A stretch of DNA of 64,000 bases. It comes from Eubacterium sp. MSJ-21. GTDB lineage: Bacteria; Bacillota; Clostridia; Lachnospirales; Lachnospiraceae. The stretch covers positions 97,344 through 161,343 of the forward strand of contig NZ_JAHLPZ010000007.1 of the NCBI RefSeq assembly GCF_018918185.1, given 5' to 3'. Of this stretch, positions 9,350 to 17,803 are shown piece after piece. The notes under the pieces are model-generated. The model did no database searches. It saw only the letters and a list, made by a program, of their open reading frames with translations, and was not told where the DNA came from. The translations under genes were made by a program, and so were the position numbers. Positions within the stretch are counted from its first letter, which is position 1; the number at the start of each line of letters is the position of its first letter.

Positions 9350-9377
9350 GTATGCCGTTCATGGATGGAAGGCATAC
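9350..9377 (+). promoter_or_regulatory. Leader hairpin with GGA loop before flaG
   Basis: GTATGCC (9350-9356) pairs exactly with GGCATAC (9371-9377). The 14-base loop contains ATGGATGGAA, with two GGA triplets, the core of CsrA sites. The flaG ribosome site AAGGAGG comes 14 bases later. This is a candidate second CsrA-controlled leader. The loop is larger than in the best-known sites. Confidence 0.35.
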
Positions 9378-9405
9378 AAGGTTCACGCAAGGAGGCGTAT
9401 AGATT

Positions 9406-9870
9406 ATGGGAATGGATGGAATCGGAGGCGTAGGAGCCTTAAATGTAAGTTCACAGACAAGAGTGACACGTCCGCAGTCTGAGACGGTGGATGTGAACAC
9501 AGGCAGTACCGCCGGACAGCAGCAGGTACAGGTTGCAAGCTTACCGCCGATCGGTGGAAAGGGCAACAGCAATAACAACGGTCAGCCGGGACAGCAGCAG
9601 GATCGAGGTGCGGTACAGACGGATCAGGAAGTTGCACCGGACAAGATCAAGGCAGCAGTCGATGATCTGAACAAGACGGTAAAGCAGGCAAGTCCGCTTC
9701 ATCACACCCAGCTTAGCTTCAAGTATCATGAGGATACGAACCGGATTTCGATTACCGTTACAGATAGTGACACCGATGAAGTCATCCGTGAGATTCCGCC
9801 GGAGAAGACACTCGATATGCTTGCAAAGGCATGGGAGATGGCAGGCCTTCTGGTTGATGAGAGAAGATAG
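9406..9870 (+). CDS. flaG: FlaG family flagellar protein
   Basis: A 154-residue protein with a disordered, Gln/Gly/Asn-rich first half and a conserved C-terminal FlaG domain (about residues 80-154). The domain contains LSFKYHEDTNRISITVTDSD and EVIREIPPEKTLDMLAK. FlaG proteins affect filament length or stability in several flagellates; the mechanism is not settled. The gene lies directly before fliD, as in Bacillus and Campylobacter. AAGGAGG precedes the ATG. Confidence 0.9.
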   Translation: MGMDGIGGVGALNVSSQTRVTRPQSETVDVNTGSTAGQQQVQVASLPPIGGKGNSNNNGQPGQQQDRGAVQTDQEVAPDKIKAAVDDLNKTVKQASPLHHTQLSFKYHEDTNRISITVTDSDTDEVIREIPPEKTLDMLAKAWEMAGLLVDERR

Positions 9871-9874
9871 ATGA

Positions 9875-9915
9875 GAACCCCATCACGAGCGAAGTGAGTG
9901 ATTTAGGATGGGTTC
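9875..9915 (+). promoter_or_regulatory. Imperfect stem-loop before fliD
   Basis: GAACCCCATC (9875-9884) pairs with GATGGGTTC (9907-9915) with one bulged base. An alternative inner stem, ATCAC (9882-9886) with GTGAT (9898-9902), closes a GAGCGAA loop. A related GAGCGAATGCGAG stretch follows at 9933-9945. There is no T-run, so this is not a normal terminator. Function unknown; an RNA structure in the flaG-fliD spacer or a small repeat element are both possible. Confidence 0.35.
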
Positions 9916-9972
9916 GACGAACTGCCGCCGAGCGAATGCGAGGGGGCGATACCTTGAACAGGAGGAATCAAT

Positions 9973-11874
9973 ATGGCAATGCGTATGACAGGTCTCGCGT
10001 CCGGTATGGATACCGAGAGCATGGTAAAAGAACTGGTCAGTGCCAGCTCTGAAAAAGTGAATAAAATCAAACAGAAAAAGCAGGATGTCGAGTGGAAGAA
10101 GGAGATCTGGAGCGGACTCAATACGAAGATTTATAACTTCTATAAGACACAGCTTTCTGCATTTAAGACTGTCAGCAATTACAATACAAAGAAGGCAACG
10201 GTCAGTGACGAGACCAAGGTAACGGTCAAGGCAGGTGTGGGTGCTACAAACGGTACACATTCGGTATCCGTCGAGCAGACAGCTTCTTCTGCATATCTGA
10301 CAGGTGACAATATCAAGATAAAAGGGAATTCTTTTACCGGATACAAGGATGCAGGACTTGCTACAAAGTTTGAGGATATGACAGATGCATCCGGACAGAG
10401 CCTGAATCTGGCAGGACAGAAGATTTCCATCTCCGATGGAACCAAAACGCTGGAATATGAGCTTGGCGGAACCGGCGCAGATGGTGTTGCATCACTTTCC
10501 GAATTGAACGAGAAGCTTGCGAAGGATGAGAACTTCAAAGGTCTGTCTGCAAGCATCAAGGACGGAACACTGACATTCACGAACACAACCGCGAAAACTG
10601 CAGACGATGGCAGTAAGAGCGGAACAACATACAGCGTTAAAGCGGATGCGCTTGGAATCAACGGTACCGTCGGTTGCGACAAGGATGCGGCAGCCGGAAA
10701 TACAGTGAGCACTGCGTTTACCGCAAAGGTGGCAAATAACTTTACAAGCGCAGATATCTCGGGAACCACGAAATTAGCGGATCTAGGAATTAAGGTTGGA
10801 ACCACATTTTCAATCAATGGCAAGGATTTTGTTGTGGATGACAAGTCAACGATCAATGATTTCACGACAGCTATCTCCAAGATGGGTGTCTCTGCAAGCT
10901 TTGATGCCGTGCAGGGAAGATTCTATGTCAATGCATCGAAGACCGGTGCTGCGAATGATTTCAATATTACATCGAGTGATGCGGGTGCATTGGAGGCACT
11001 TGGATTTGGCAGTGGTTCTAAGAAGGTGGATGCAAGAGATGCCATCATCTATTATAACGGCGTCAAATACACGGGTGACAGCAATACGATGACGATCAAC
11101 GGCATGACCATCACTGCGAAAGCGAAGACAGACACAGCGGTGAATGTCGAAGTATCCGCAGATACAGATGCCGCGTATGAAAACATCAAGAAATTCGTGA
11201 AGACTTACAATGAGCTGATCGAAGAGATGAATAAATATTACAACGAGAAGGATGCCGGGTATGATGCCTTAACGGAGGATGAGAGAAGCAAGCTGTCCGA
11301 CACGCAGATTGAGAAGTGGGAAGAGAAGGCAAAGCAGGGATTGCTGCGCCGGGATTCTACATTGCAGACATTGCTTACCAATATGCGTTCTACTTTGAAT
11401 AAGGGTGTGACTGTGACACTGGCAGATGGTACAACACAGACGATGTCGCTTGCATCAATCGGTATTGTAACAGGTGATTATTCTGAGAATGGTAAGCTTC
11501 ATATCATGGGCGATCCGGACGATGAGGAGTATGCATCACAGGAGAACAAGCTCCGTGCGGCACTCGAAGGAAATGACAACTTAGTCAGCCAGATTATCGG
11601 TGGAACGACAGAGAATAAGGGTGTCGGAACGCAGATGTATGAATATCTGCAGAAGTCGATGGCGCGTATTGAAGGAACCAGAAGTTCGCAGACCTTCTAC
11701 AACGATAAGACACTTGACAGTGAGATCGATGATTATGACGACGAGATTGACAAGTGGGAAGAGAAGCTGCAGAACTTAGAAGATAAGTATTACAATCAGT
11801 TTTCCAAGATGGAAGCTGCGATGGCGAAGATGCAGAGCCAGCAGTCGTATCTGTCATCCCTGTTCGGCGGTTGA
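9973..11874 (+). CDS. fliD: Flagellar filament cap protein FliD
   Basis: A 633-residue cap protein. The N-terminal domain begins MAMRMTGLASGMDTESMVKE (the FliD signature GLASGMDTE) and continues VEWKKEIWSGLNTKIYNFY. The middle is Ser/Thr/Gly-rich and variable. The C-terminal coiled coil (about residues 560-630) carries DDEIDKWEEKLQNLEDKYY and ends QSQQSYLSSLFGG. The cap sits on the filament tip and folds exported flagellin into place. ACAGGAGGA precedes the start. It is followed by fliS, the flagellin chaperone, a standard arrangement. Confidence 0.95.
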   Translation: MAMRMTGLASGMDTESMVKELVSASSEKVNKIKQKKQDVEWKKEIWSGLNTKIYNFYKTQLSAFKTVSNYNTKKATVSDETKVTVKAGVGATNGTHSVSVEQTASSAYLTGDNIKIKGNSFTGYKDAGLATKFEDMTDASGQSLNLAGQKISISDGTKTLEYELGGTGADGVASLSELNEKLAKDENFKGLSASIKDGTLTFTNTTAKTADDGSKSGTTYSVKADALGINGTVGCDKDAAAGNTVSTAFTAKVANNFTSADISGTTKLADLGIKVGTTFSINGKDFVVDDKSTINDFTTAISKMGVSASFDAVQGRFYVNASKTGAANDFNITSSDAGALEALGFGSGSKKVDARDAIIYYNGVKYTGDSNTMTINGMTITAKAKTDTAVNVEVSADTDAAYENIKKFVKTYNELIEEMNKYYNEKDAGYDALTEDERSKLSDTQIEKWEEKAKQGLLRRDSTLQTLLTNMRSTLNKGVTVTLADGTTQTMSLASIGIVTGDYSENGKLHIMGDPDDEEYASQENKLRAALEGNDNLVSQIIGGTTENKGVGTQMYEYLQKSMARIEGTRSSQTFYNDKTLDSEIDDYDDEIDKWEEKLQNLEDKYYNQFSKMEAAMAKMQSQQSYLSSLFGG

Positions 11875-11968
11875 TGTATCAGAATATAGATACGGTATCA
11901 GATAAGAATTACCTGTTATAACAGCACGGGAAACGTATGGGGTATAACAGTTATTGGAGGGTCATAAA

Positions 11969-12361
11969 ATGGCATATAATACAGCGGCAAAAGCATATGG
12001 GAATAACCGGATTGAGACAGCGACACCGGCAGAGCTTACTCTGATGCTCTATGAGGGAGCAGTGAAGTTCTGTAACATCGCGATCGTGGCACTCGAGAAG
12101 AAGGACTATGAGAAAACGAATGCGAATATCCAGAAGTGCCGAAACATCATAGTGGAACTCACGTCCACATTAAATATGAAGTATCCGGTGGCAGAGGACT
12201 TCAAGCGGATGTATGATTATATCTTTGCGCTTCTCGTGGAGGCGAATCTAAAGAAAGACATGGAGCTTCTGAACCGTGCGCTTGAGGAACTTCGCGGTAT
12301 GCGGGATGTGTGGAAAGAAGTTATGAAGAAAGCCAAGGGACCGCAGTTATCGTTAAGCTAG
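11969..12361 (+). CDS. fliS: Flagellin export chaperone FliS
   Basis: A 130-residue four-helix protein with the FliS N-terminus (MAYNTAAKAYGNNRIETATP, then AELTLMLYEGAVKF). FliS binds the flagellin C-terminus in the cytoplasm, prevents early polymerisation and passes it to the export gate. I chose ATG 11969, 7 bases after GGAGGG (11956-11961); an in-frame TTG at 11954 overlaps that site. The leader (11875-11955) contains CTGTTATAACAG, a 12-base palindrome, with a second copy of TATAACAG. The next gene follows 9 bases after the stop. Confidence 0.94.
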   Translation: MAYNTAAKAYGNNRIETATPAELTLMLYEGAVKFCNIAIVALEKKDYEKTNANIQKCRNIIVELTSTLNMKYPVAEDFKRMYDYIFALLVEANLKKDMELLNRALEELRGMRDVWKEVMKKAKGPQLSLS

Positions 12362-12370
12362 GAGGCAGTT

Positions 12371-12853
12371 ATGGAACAAACTGGAACCTATGTGAAGATC
12401 TTGCGGGAATCATTAGAGCGAAAACGGCGATATCTCACAGAGCTGTTGCAGCTTACAAACGAACAGTCGATGATTGCGACAGCAGAGAAGTTTGACGATA
12501 CTCGGTTTTCTGAGATTGTTGAGAAGAAGGATGTCCTGATTGATAATATCAACGAGATCGATAAAGGGTTCTCCGCGGTCTACGACCGTGTGCGGACGGA
12601 GATACAGGCAGATCCGGTTTCCTACCGGACTGATCTGAAGGCGATACAGGAGTTGATCCGCACCTGTGTGGATCTGGGTATGCAGATCGAAGCAGTGGAG
12701 GAACGAAATCGCACAGCGATGGAACAGGTGTTCGATACGAAATTCCAAGGTGTGCGTCAGATGAAGCAGTCCAAAACCGTCGCGAATAAGTATTATAAGT
12801 CGATGGCAAATGGTATGGTAAACGATTCTCTGCTCTATGATCAGAAAAAATAA
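12371..12853 (+). CDS. Small helical flagellar chaperone-like protein (FlgN/FliT type)
   Basis: A 160-residue, highly charged, predicted all-helical protein starting MEQTGTYVKILRESLERKRR. It has heptad-like patterns through residue 120 and a Lys/Asn-rich tail. It follows fliS by 9 bases, where many species carry FliT or a second FlgN-like chaperone. Size, helical character and position support an export-chaperone role, perhaps for FliD, but I see no diagnostic motif, so the family label is an inference. AGGAGGCAG precedes the ATG. The flagellin promoter begins 29 bases after its stop. Confidence 0.6.
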   Translation: MEQTGTYVKILRESLERKRRYLTELLQLTNEQSMIATAEKFDDTRFSEIVEKKDVLIDNINEIDKGFSAVYDRVRTEIQADPVSYRTDLKAIQELIRTCVDLGMQIEAVEERNRTAMEQVFDTKFQGVRQMKQSKTVANKYYKSMANGMVNDSLLYDQKK

Positions 12854-12881
12854 AAATATCTTAAAATATTTCAAAAAGGGG

Positions 12882-12908
12882 TTAAGGATATCTATCCGGG
12901 ACCGATAT
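12882..12908 (+). promoter_or_regulatory. Sigma-28 promoter of flagellin
   Basis: ACCGATAT (12901-12908) closely matches the sigma-28 -10 GCCGATAA. TTAA (12882-12885, overlapping TAAG) lies exactly 15 bases upstream at the -35 position. The predicted transcript would have a leader of about 130 bases before flagellin, consistent with the hairpins found there. This is the expected class of promoter for flagellin, freed when FlgM is exported. Confidence 0.75.
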
Positions 12909-12952
12909 ATAAGGTGTAAAGAACAAAACGAGTTCCAATAAACAAGGTTATT

Positions 12953-13038
12953 ACCCGAGCGGGTTCTAACATACATACTATTCACGGGGCACAAGCCCCA
13001 GTACTTCTCGCAAGGACGCGGGAATAAATTCAAGGAGG
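12953..13038 (+). promoter_or_regulatory. Flagellin 5' leader with CsrA-type hairpin
   Basis: Three compact hairpins lie in the leader: ACCC/GGGT (12953-12964), GGGGC/GCCCC with loop ACAA (12986-12999), and a six-pair stem TCTCGC (13006-13011) with GCGGGA (13018-13023). The third closes the hexaloop AAGGAC. A GGA inside a hexaloop on a short stem is the classic high-affinity CsrA site. A second GGA lies in the ribosome site AAGGAGG (13032-13038), 15 bases further on. This two-site design, one loop and one ribosome site, matches the CsrA-repressed hag leader of Bacillus. The first two hairpins may stabilise the mRNA. Confidence 0.7.
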
Positions 13039-13045
13039 AATTATT

Positions 13046-13864
13046 ATGGTAGTACAGCACAATTTGCAGGCAGCAAACACAAACAGAATGTTAGGTCAGA
13101 ATGTTAAGGCGGTATCTAAGTCAACTGAGAAGTTGTCTTCCGGATATCAGGTTAACAGAGCCGCTGATGATGCAGCAGGTCTTTCCATCAGTGAGAAGAT
13201 GAGAAACCAGATTCGTGGTATTAATCAGGCTGTTAAGAACTCTGAGGATGGTGTATCTCTGATCCAGACAGCAGAAGGTAATATGAACGAGATCCACAGC
13301 ATCCTTCAGCGTATGGGTGAGCTTGCTACAAAGGCAGCCAACGATGTTAACGCTACAGAAGATCGTAAAGCAATCGCAGATGAGATGACTGAGCTTAGAA
13401 ATGAGATCGATTCTATCTCTTCTAAGGCAGCATTCAACGGCACAAAGCTTTTGACAGGTGATTTCAAGAGCAAGTTCCTTCAGGTTGGTGCAAATGCAAA
13501 AGAGAACATGGAAATTGCAATTAAGACCATGAACACAACGGCCTTAAAATTGAGCAAAGGAGATGTTAGTGTATCTTCACATGCGTTGGCATCACATGCA
13601 ATGTCACAGATTTCATCAGCAATCAAGACTGTATCAGCAGCTCGTTCAGAGCTTGGAGCTAAGCAGAACAGACTTAACTACACGATCAACAACCTTGAGA
13701 ACTACTCAGAGAACCTGACATCTGCAGAGTCACAGATCCGTGATACAGATATGGCTACTGAGATGACAAACTACACGAAGAATAACATTCTTCAGCAGGC
13801 AGCTCAGTCTATGTTGGCTCAGGCAAATCAGTCTACACAGGGTGTACTTTCATTACTTCAGTAA
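13046..13864 (+). CDS. fliC: Flagellin
   Basis: A short flagellin of 272 residues. The N-terminal D0/D1 part runs from MVVQHNLQAANTNRMLGQNV through SSGYQVNRAADDAAGLSISE. The C-terminal part has ENLTSAESQIRDTDMATEMT and ends QANQSTQGVLSLLQ. There is almost no variable D2/D3 domain, so modification sites must lie in the short Ser/Thr-rich hinge (about residues 165-200, e.g. GDVSVSSHALASHAMS). Codon use differs from neighbours (more GCT, TCT, GTT, CGT), as in highly expressed genes. Transcription is probably from the sigma-28 promoter at 12882 and translation is probably CsrA-controlled. A glycosylation island follows, so the product is probably glycosylated. A strong terminator follows the stop. 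Confidence 0.97.
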   Translation: MVVQHNLQAANTNRMLGQNVKAVSKSTEKLSSGYQVNRAADDAAGLSISEKMRNQIRGINQAVKNSEDGVSLIQTAEGNMNEIHSILQRMGELATKAANDVNATEDRKAIADEMTELRNEIDSISSKAAFNGTKLLTGDFKSKFLQVGANAKENMEIAIKTMNTTALKLSKGDVSVSSHALASHAMSQISSAIKTVSAARSELGAKQNRLNYTINNLENYSENLTSAESQIRDTDMATEMTNYTKNNILQQAAQSMLAQANQSTQGVLSLLQ

Positions 13865-13886
13865 TTGCAAATTATTGACAAGATAT

Positions 13887-13920
13887 AGCTGGCTCGCTTG
13901 CGGGTCAGCTTATTTTGTTA
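13887..13920 (+). terminator. Rho-independent terminator after flagellin
   Basis: A ten-pair stem from AGCTGGCTCG (13887-13896) and CGGGTCAGCT (13901-13910), with two G-T pairs and loop CTTG, is followed by TATTTTGTTAT. It lies 22 bases after the flagellin stop and insulates the glycosylation genes from the very strong flagellin transcription. Confidence 0.85.
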
Positions 13921-13943
13921 TAAGATAAAAGAGAGGGATAACT

Positions 13944-14219
13944 ATGGACCAGAGAATCGGGGAAACATGTGACAAATTGACAGAAATTGCAGATACCTTA
14001 TATCAGGGTAATACAGTGAAGGGAATCGCAGATATGGGAACGATCATTCTGGATCTGACGATAATCTGTGACTTAATACAAGATGAAGCGGTTAAAGTGA
14101 AATTGGTACAGGATGCGCTGACACCAATCCTACAGGCGATGGAAGCCCGGGATGGTATATTGCTTGCGGATGTAATAACGTATGAACTGCTTGAACTATT
14201 GCAGTCTCTTGAGGATTAA
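13944..14219 (+). CDS. Small helical protein related to the N-terminus of the second Maf protein
   Basis: A 91-residue, probably helical protein that I do not recognise as a named family. Residues 54-84 (LVQDALTPILQAMEARDGIL, then LADVITYELL) align with residues 64-94 of the Maf protein at 16091 (LVQTLQAVMQAQENEDYVL, then LADIIEMQLL). So a domain fused in the second Maf appears here as a free protein directly before the first Maf, which lacks it. GAGAGGG precedes the ATG, and the stop lies at the Maf start. A stable partner or adaptor of the first Maf is the simplest reading, by inference. Confidence 0.75.
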   Translation: MDQRIGETCDKLTEIADTLYQGNTVKGIADMGTIILDLTIICDLIQDEAVKVKLVQDALTPILQAMEARDGILLADVITYELLELLQSLED

Positions 14220-14225
14220 GTGATT

Positions 14226-16079
14226 ATGATATATGAACAGAATTTAAGGCAATTAGAGTCCGCGCACTACGATATATATGAGAAAATAAGCGAACCGGAT
14301 TTTACTTGGGATGAAGAACGGGCGCAGATGGAATATGCAAAAAATGGGGAACCGGTGCTTATATATATTTCGGATGATGGTTCGAAGGAATATCTGAGCT
14401 CTCGTTATAATCCGACGAGAGAAGCAGAAAAATATATGGAAGACAGCGTTGATTTGCCGGAAAAAGCGACGCTGGTGTTGATGGGATTTGGAAATGGTGC
14501 ACATATTCGAGAATTTATGTCAAAATCAACGAGGGATGACACGAATTGTATCGTATTTGAACCGAGCAGGGATATATTCATGCGCGTCCTGCATGATATT
14601 GACATAACAGATATATTAGAAGATAAGAGAGTCCATATCGTGGTGAATGAGATAAATGATGAGATGGCTGGAATCTATGTGGATATATATATTTATTCGG
14701 AAAACCAGAAGACCAACAAGCATATTTCCCTGCCAAAATATCGACAGTTATTTTCGGAACCATGTAATCAGTTTCTGGAAATCTTAAAAAATAGATACGA
14801 AGATATCGAGGTTGAGAAAAATACGATACGCGTCTATGGAGAACAGGCAGCATATAATGGGATTCAAAATCTATGTTACCTGCCGGGGTGCTATAGCAGT
14901 GCGGGATACATAGGAAAGTTTCCGAAGGAACTGCCGGGAATTGTCGTTGCGGCAGGACCTTCTCTGGAAAAAAATGTGGAGCTGTTAAAAAAAGCAAAGG
15001 GACATGCTTTGATCATTGCCGTTGATACAGCGGTAAAGACGGTGATGCGTCATGGAATCATTCCGGATATGGTAATATCCATTGATAATCATAAACCAGT
15101 TCGACATTTTGAGGTTGCAGGATTGGCAAAGGTTCCTTTCTTAGCGGAAATGGCTATGAATACGGAGGTTTTGGAGTTCCTGCAGCCGGAAAAGCTTATC
15201 TTTTATTCGGCAGATACACCGGTGTGGGGTAAGCTGTTTAAAGAAGTGGGCAGCGAGATCCGACAGATCTATGCGGGAGGAACGGTTGCAATCGATGCGA
15301 TGGCGAATCTGGTTGAATGGGGATTTCAGACAATTATCATGGTAGGACAGGATCTGATGCTGACGGACAATAAATTCCATGCCGGTGAAGGCGAGATAAA
15401 GGACATGTCAGACCTGCCATACAGAGTAGTAAAAGTAAAAGATATATATGGAAATGATGGTTATACGACTGCAGATTTCAATATTTATATTCGGGAGATA
15501 GCGAAGGTTGCCGGACGTTTTGATGTGAGATTTATAGATGCAACCGAAGGCGGTGCACTTATAGAGAATACAGAGATCATGACGCTGCAGGAGGCAATCA
15601 ATACATATTGCACGAAAGCGTATGATATTGATGGTTTGGTAAATGATAATCGCCGCCTGTTTGTAGGATCGCAAAAGGAACTGCCACTGCAGAAACTGTA
15701 CGAGATGAAAGAACATTTATCCAGTATGAAGGAATCTTTGGAACGTGGGATTGATGCCTGCGGGCAGGGACGCAGCTTGCTGGAACATAAGCAATATGAT
15801 ATACAGAAGCTAAAGGCAGTGAATGCAATTCTTGAGGACGTAGATGCCCAGTATGCGGAGTTTGATGAAAGCGTTTATGTATTGAAATGTGAACCGATGG
15901 GCTATTATGAGTTTGAGGATGCGTTTTACGTTGTCGAGGATGACCATATTCAGGAGGCTATCCGGATGTATGAAAAGTCTTCGAAGTATTACCAGAGTAT
16001 CGCCGAAGGAATTTCCAAGGTAAAGGGTATGGTCGATCAGGCGATTGCACGATGGAAGAGGATGTATGATCTGAAGTAG
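14226..16079 (+). CDS. Motility accessory factor Maf, DUF115 type (copy 1)
   Basis: A protein of about 617 residues with the Maf/DUF115 (MAF_flag10) core. The core contains GIVVAAGPSLEKNVELLKKA, a nucleotide-binding-like turn near residue 239, followed by GIIPDMVISIDNH and MVGQDLMLTDNKFHAGEGE. Mafs sit beside flagellin and pseudaminic acid genes and are thought to transfer nonulosonic acids onto flagellin Ser/Thr in the cytoplasm. The domain is distantly related to archaeal MptE and to sialyltransferases. The start could be GTG 14220, directly after the previous stop, or ATG 14226; GAGG at 14211-14214 serves both. The C-terminal 150 residues are helical. Confidence 0.88.
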   Translation: MIYEQNLRQLESAHYDIYEKISEPDFTWDEERAQMEYAKNGEPVLIYISDDGSKEYLSSRYNPTREAEKYMEDSVDLPEKATLVLMGFGNGAHIREFMSKSTRDDTNCIVFEPSRDIFMRVLHDIDITDILEDKRVHIVVNEINDEMAGIYVDIYIYSENQKTNKHISLPKYRQLFSEPCNQFLEILKNRYEDIEVEKNTIRVYGEQAAYNGIQNLCYLPGCYSSAGYIGKFPKELPGIVVAAGPSLEKNVELLKKAKGHALIIAVDTAVKTVMRHGIIPDMVISIDNHKPVRHFEVAGLAKVPFLAEMAMNTEVLEFLQPEKLIFYSADTPVWGKLFKEVGSEIRQIYAGGTVAIDAMANLVEWGFQTIIMVGQDLMLTDNKFHAGEGEIKDMSDLPYRVVKVKDIYGNDGYTTADFNIYIREIAKVAGRFDVRFIDATEGGALIENTEIMTLQEAINTYCTKAYDIDGLVNDNRRLFVGSQKELPLQKLYEMKEHLSSMKESLERGIDACGQGRSLLEHKQYDIQKLKAVNAILEDVDAQYAEFDESVYVLKCEPMGYYEFEDAFYVVEDDHIQEAIRMYEKSSKYYQSIAEGISKVKGMVDQAIARWKRMYDLK

Positions 16080-16090
16080 GAGAAGTCTAT

Positions 16091-17785
16091 ATGGACAAAG
16101 GTCAACTGTATCAATTAAATCAGCGGTTGCAATACCGGTGCCGGTGTGTGGTGGATGTATTAAGATGTCAGAACTATTATACAGGGATGCAATATCTGAA
16201 AAACATTCGAACAGATCTGGAACAGTTTGTCAGCTGTGCGATTCAGGATCCTGATATTCTGGGAGAGAATATGCAGTTGTCGCTTGTGCAGACGCTACAG
16301 GCGGTGATGCAGGCACAGGAAAACGAGGATTATGTATTGCTTGCAGATATTATAGAGATGCAGCTTCTGATCGATTTAGATATGATTCAGAATAACCTGC
16401 GGGATCAATTGGCTGTGTTTGATGATGAATCTGAAATCTGGGCGAAGAATATTGCATGGATAAATAAAAATACAAATCTGGCAGATACGGCTGTTCGGAT
16501 TCGTGAGGTCTGCAAACGGCAGTCCGATGCGCTGGGACGAGAGATCTGGACGGAGCAGACAAATACGGGAGCTAAGACGCTTGCTGCGAAGGATGCGAGG
16601 GGCGTGTATTATTTTCATAGTAATGTTGATCCATATTATGAGGCACGGCGATTTGCAGATTGGTACTATACACCGGAAAAAAGGGAATACGTGGTATATG
16701 GTATGGGACTTGGATATCACGTGGAAGCCCTTTTGGATATGGATGAATCGATTACAATCCGGGTTTTTGAACAGGATATCAAAGTAATCTATTATTTCCT
16801 GCGAAGCAGACTACAAAATAAGATATTAACGAATTCGCATATTGAGATAATGTATGATCCGGAATGGAAGGAATTTGCAAAAAACTTAGAGACGAATCCG
16901 GTTGTTGTGGTTCATTACCCGTCTTTACGCCATATCGGACAGAAAAATATTCGCGAACGGATGGAATATATGTTTATCCGCGATAGCGGGATTCGCAATC
17001 AGCACAACCTGATGGTATCGAATTTCCGTGAGAACGAATTGCATTGTTTGCATAATGTAGATGAATTGCAAGAACAGTTTCGGGGGAAACGTGCAGTGAT
17101 TGTGGCGGCGGGGCCTTCTCTGGATCGCAATATAGATCAATTAAAGCAAAAACCGTCGGATGTGTTGATAATCAGCGTAGGAACCGTTTTCCATAAGCTG
17201 ATGCAATGTGGTATAGGTGTCGATTACGTGATCGTATCTGATGCGCAGCCGACGATTCGAGATCAGTTTTGCCGGGATTTCGATAGAAAGATACCTCTTT
17301 TGGTTCTATCAACGGCTAGTAAGTGTGTGGCGACAGAATATGCCGGAGAAAAATATATCATCTATCAAAAGGACTATCCGTTGTCGGAGGATGCTGCACG
17401 CGTCAAACGATGCAATATCTATGAGACTGGTGGTTCGGTATCCACGACGGCACTTGATGTCTGTCTGCGATTGGGTTGTAAATCGGTTGCCTATATAGGA
17501 CTGGATCTGGCGTATACAGAAAGCCGAAGACATGCGGCTGGAACGACAGGGGTAGAACGCATTGATACGACGGATATGAAACTGGTCGATGGATATGAGC
17601 TTGTAGATGCGGATAATATGAAACACATGCAGGTTGCATCCTCACATTTGTTCGATATGTATCGGCAGTGGATTGAGAAACGGGTTTCCAAAGCTTCCGT
17701 CCCTGTATTTGACGCAACCGAGGGTGGTTCGATTATCAAAGGACTGGAAATTGTAACATTGAAAGATTATTTGCAGAATAACTAG
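16091..17785 (+). CDS. Motility accessory factor Maf, DUF115 type (copy 2)
   Basis: A 564-residue Maf/DUF115 protein. An N-terminal helical domain (about residues 1-115) resembles the free protein at 13944. The core contains RAVIVAAGPSLDRNIDQLKQ near residue 336, then GIGVDYVIVSDAQPTI and a conserved ETGGSVSTTALDVCLRLG. A C-terminal stretch has FDATEGGSIIKGLEIV. The motif order is the same as in copy 1, but the two share modest identity. Two Mafs beside one short flagellin suggest two donor sugars, two acceptor proteins or sequential transfer. It starts 11 bases after copy 1. The likely donor is the CMP-pseudaminic acid made by the following genes. Confidence 0.88.
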   Translation: MDKGQLYQLNQRLQYRCRCVVDVLRCQNYYTGMQYLKNIRTDLEQFVSCAIQDPDILGENMQLSLVQTLQAVMQAQENEDYVLLADIIEMQLLIDLDMIQNNLRDQLAVFDDESEIWAKNIAWINKNTNLADTAVRIREVCKRQSDALGREIWTEQTNTGAKTLAAKDARGVYYFHSNVDPYYEARRFADWYYTPEKREYVVYGMGLGYHVEALLDMDESITIRVFEQDIKVIYYFLRSRLQNKILTNSHIEIMYDPEWKEFAKNLETNPVVVVHYPSLRHIGQKNIRERMEYMFIRDSGIRNQHNLMVSNFRENELHCLHNVDELQEQFRGKRAVIVAAGPSLDRNIDQLKQKPSDVLIISVGTVFHKLMQCGIGVDYVIVSDAQPTIRDQFCRDFDRKIPLLVLSTASKCVATEYAGEKYIIYQKDYPLSEDAARVKRCNIYETGGSVSTTALDVCLRLGCKSVAYIGLDLAYTESRRHAAGTTGVERIDTTDMKLVDGYELVDADNMKHMQVASSHLFDMYRQWIEKRVSKASVPVFDATEGGSIIKGLEIVTLKDYLQNN

Positions 17786-17803
17786 ATGGGAGGAAATATA
17801 GAT

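Noticed and set aside
12413..13060. Long reverse-strand reading frame across the chaperone gene and flagellin leader
   Set aside because: It runs antisense through a real gene, the sigma-28 promoter and the CsrA hairpin, has no ribosome site and gives a His/Cys-rich product typical of antisense translation.
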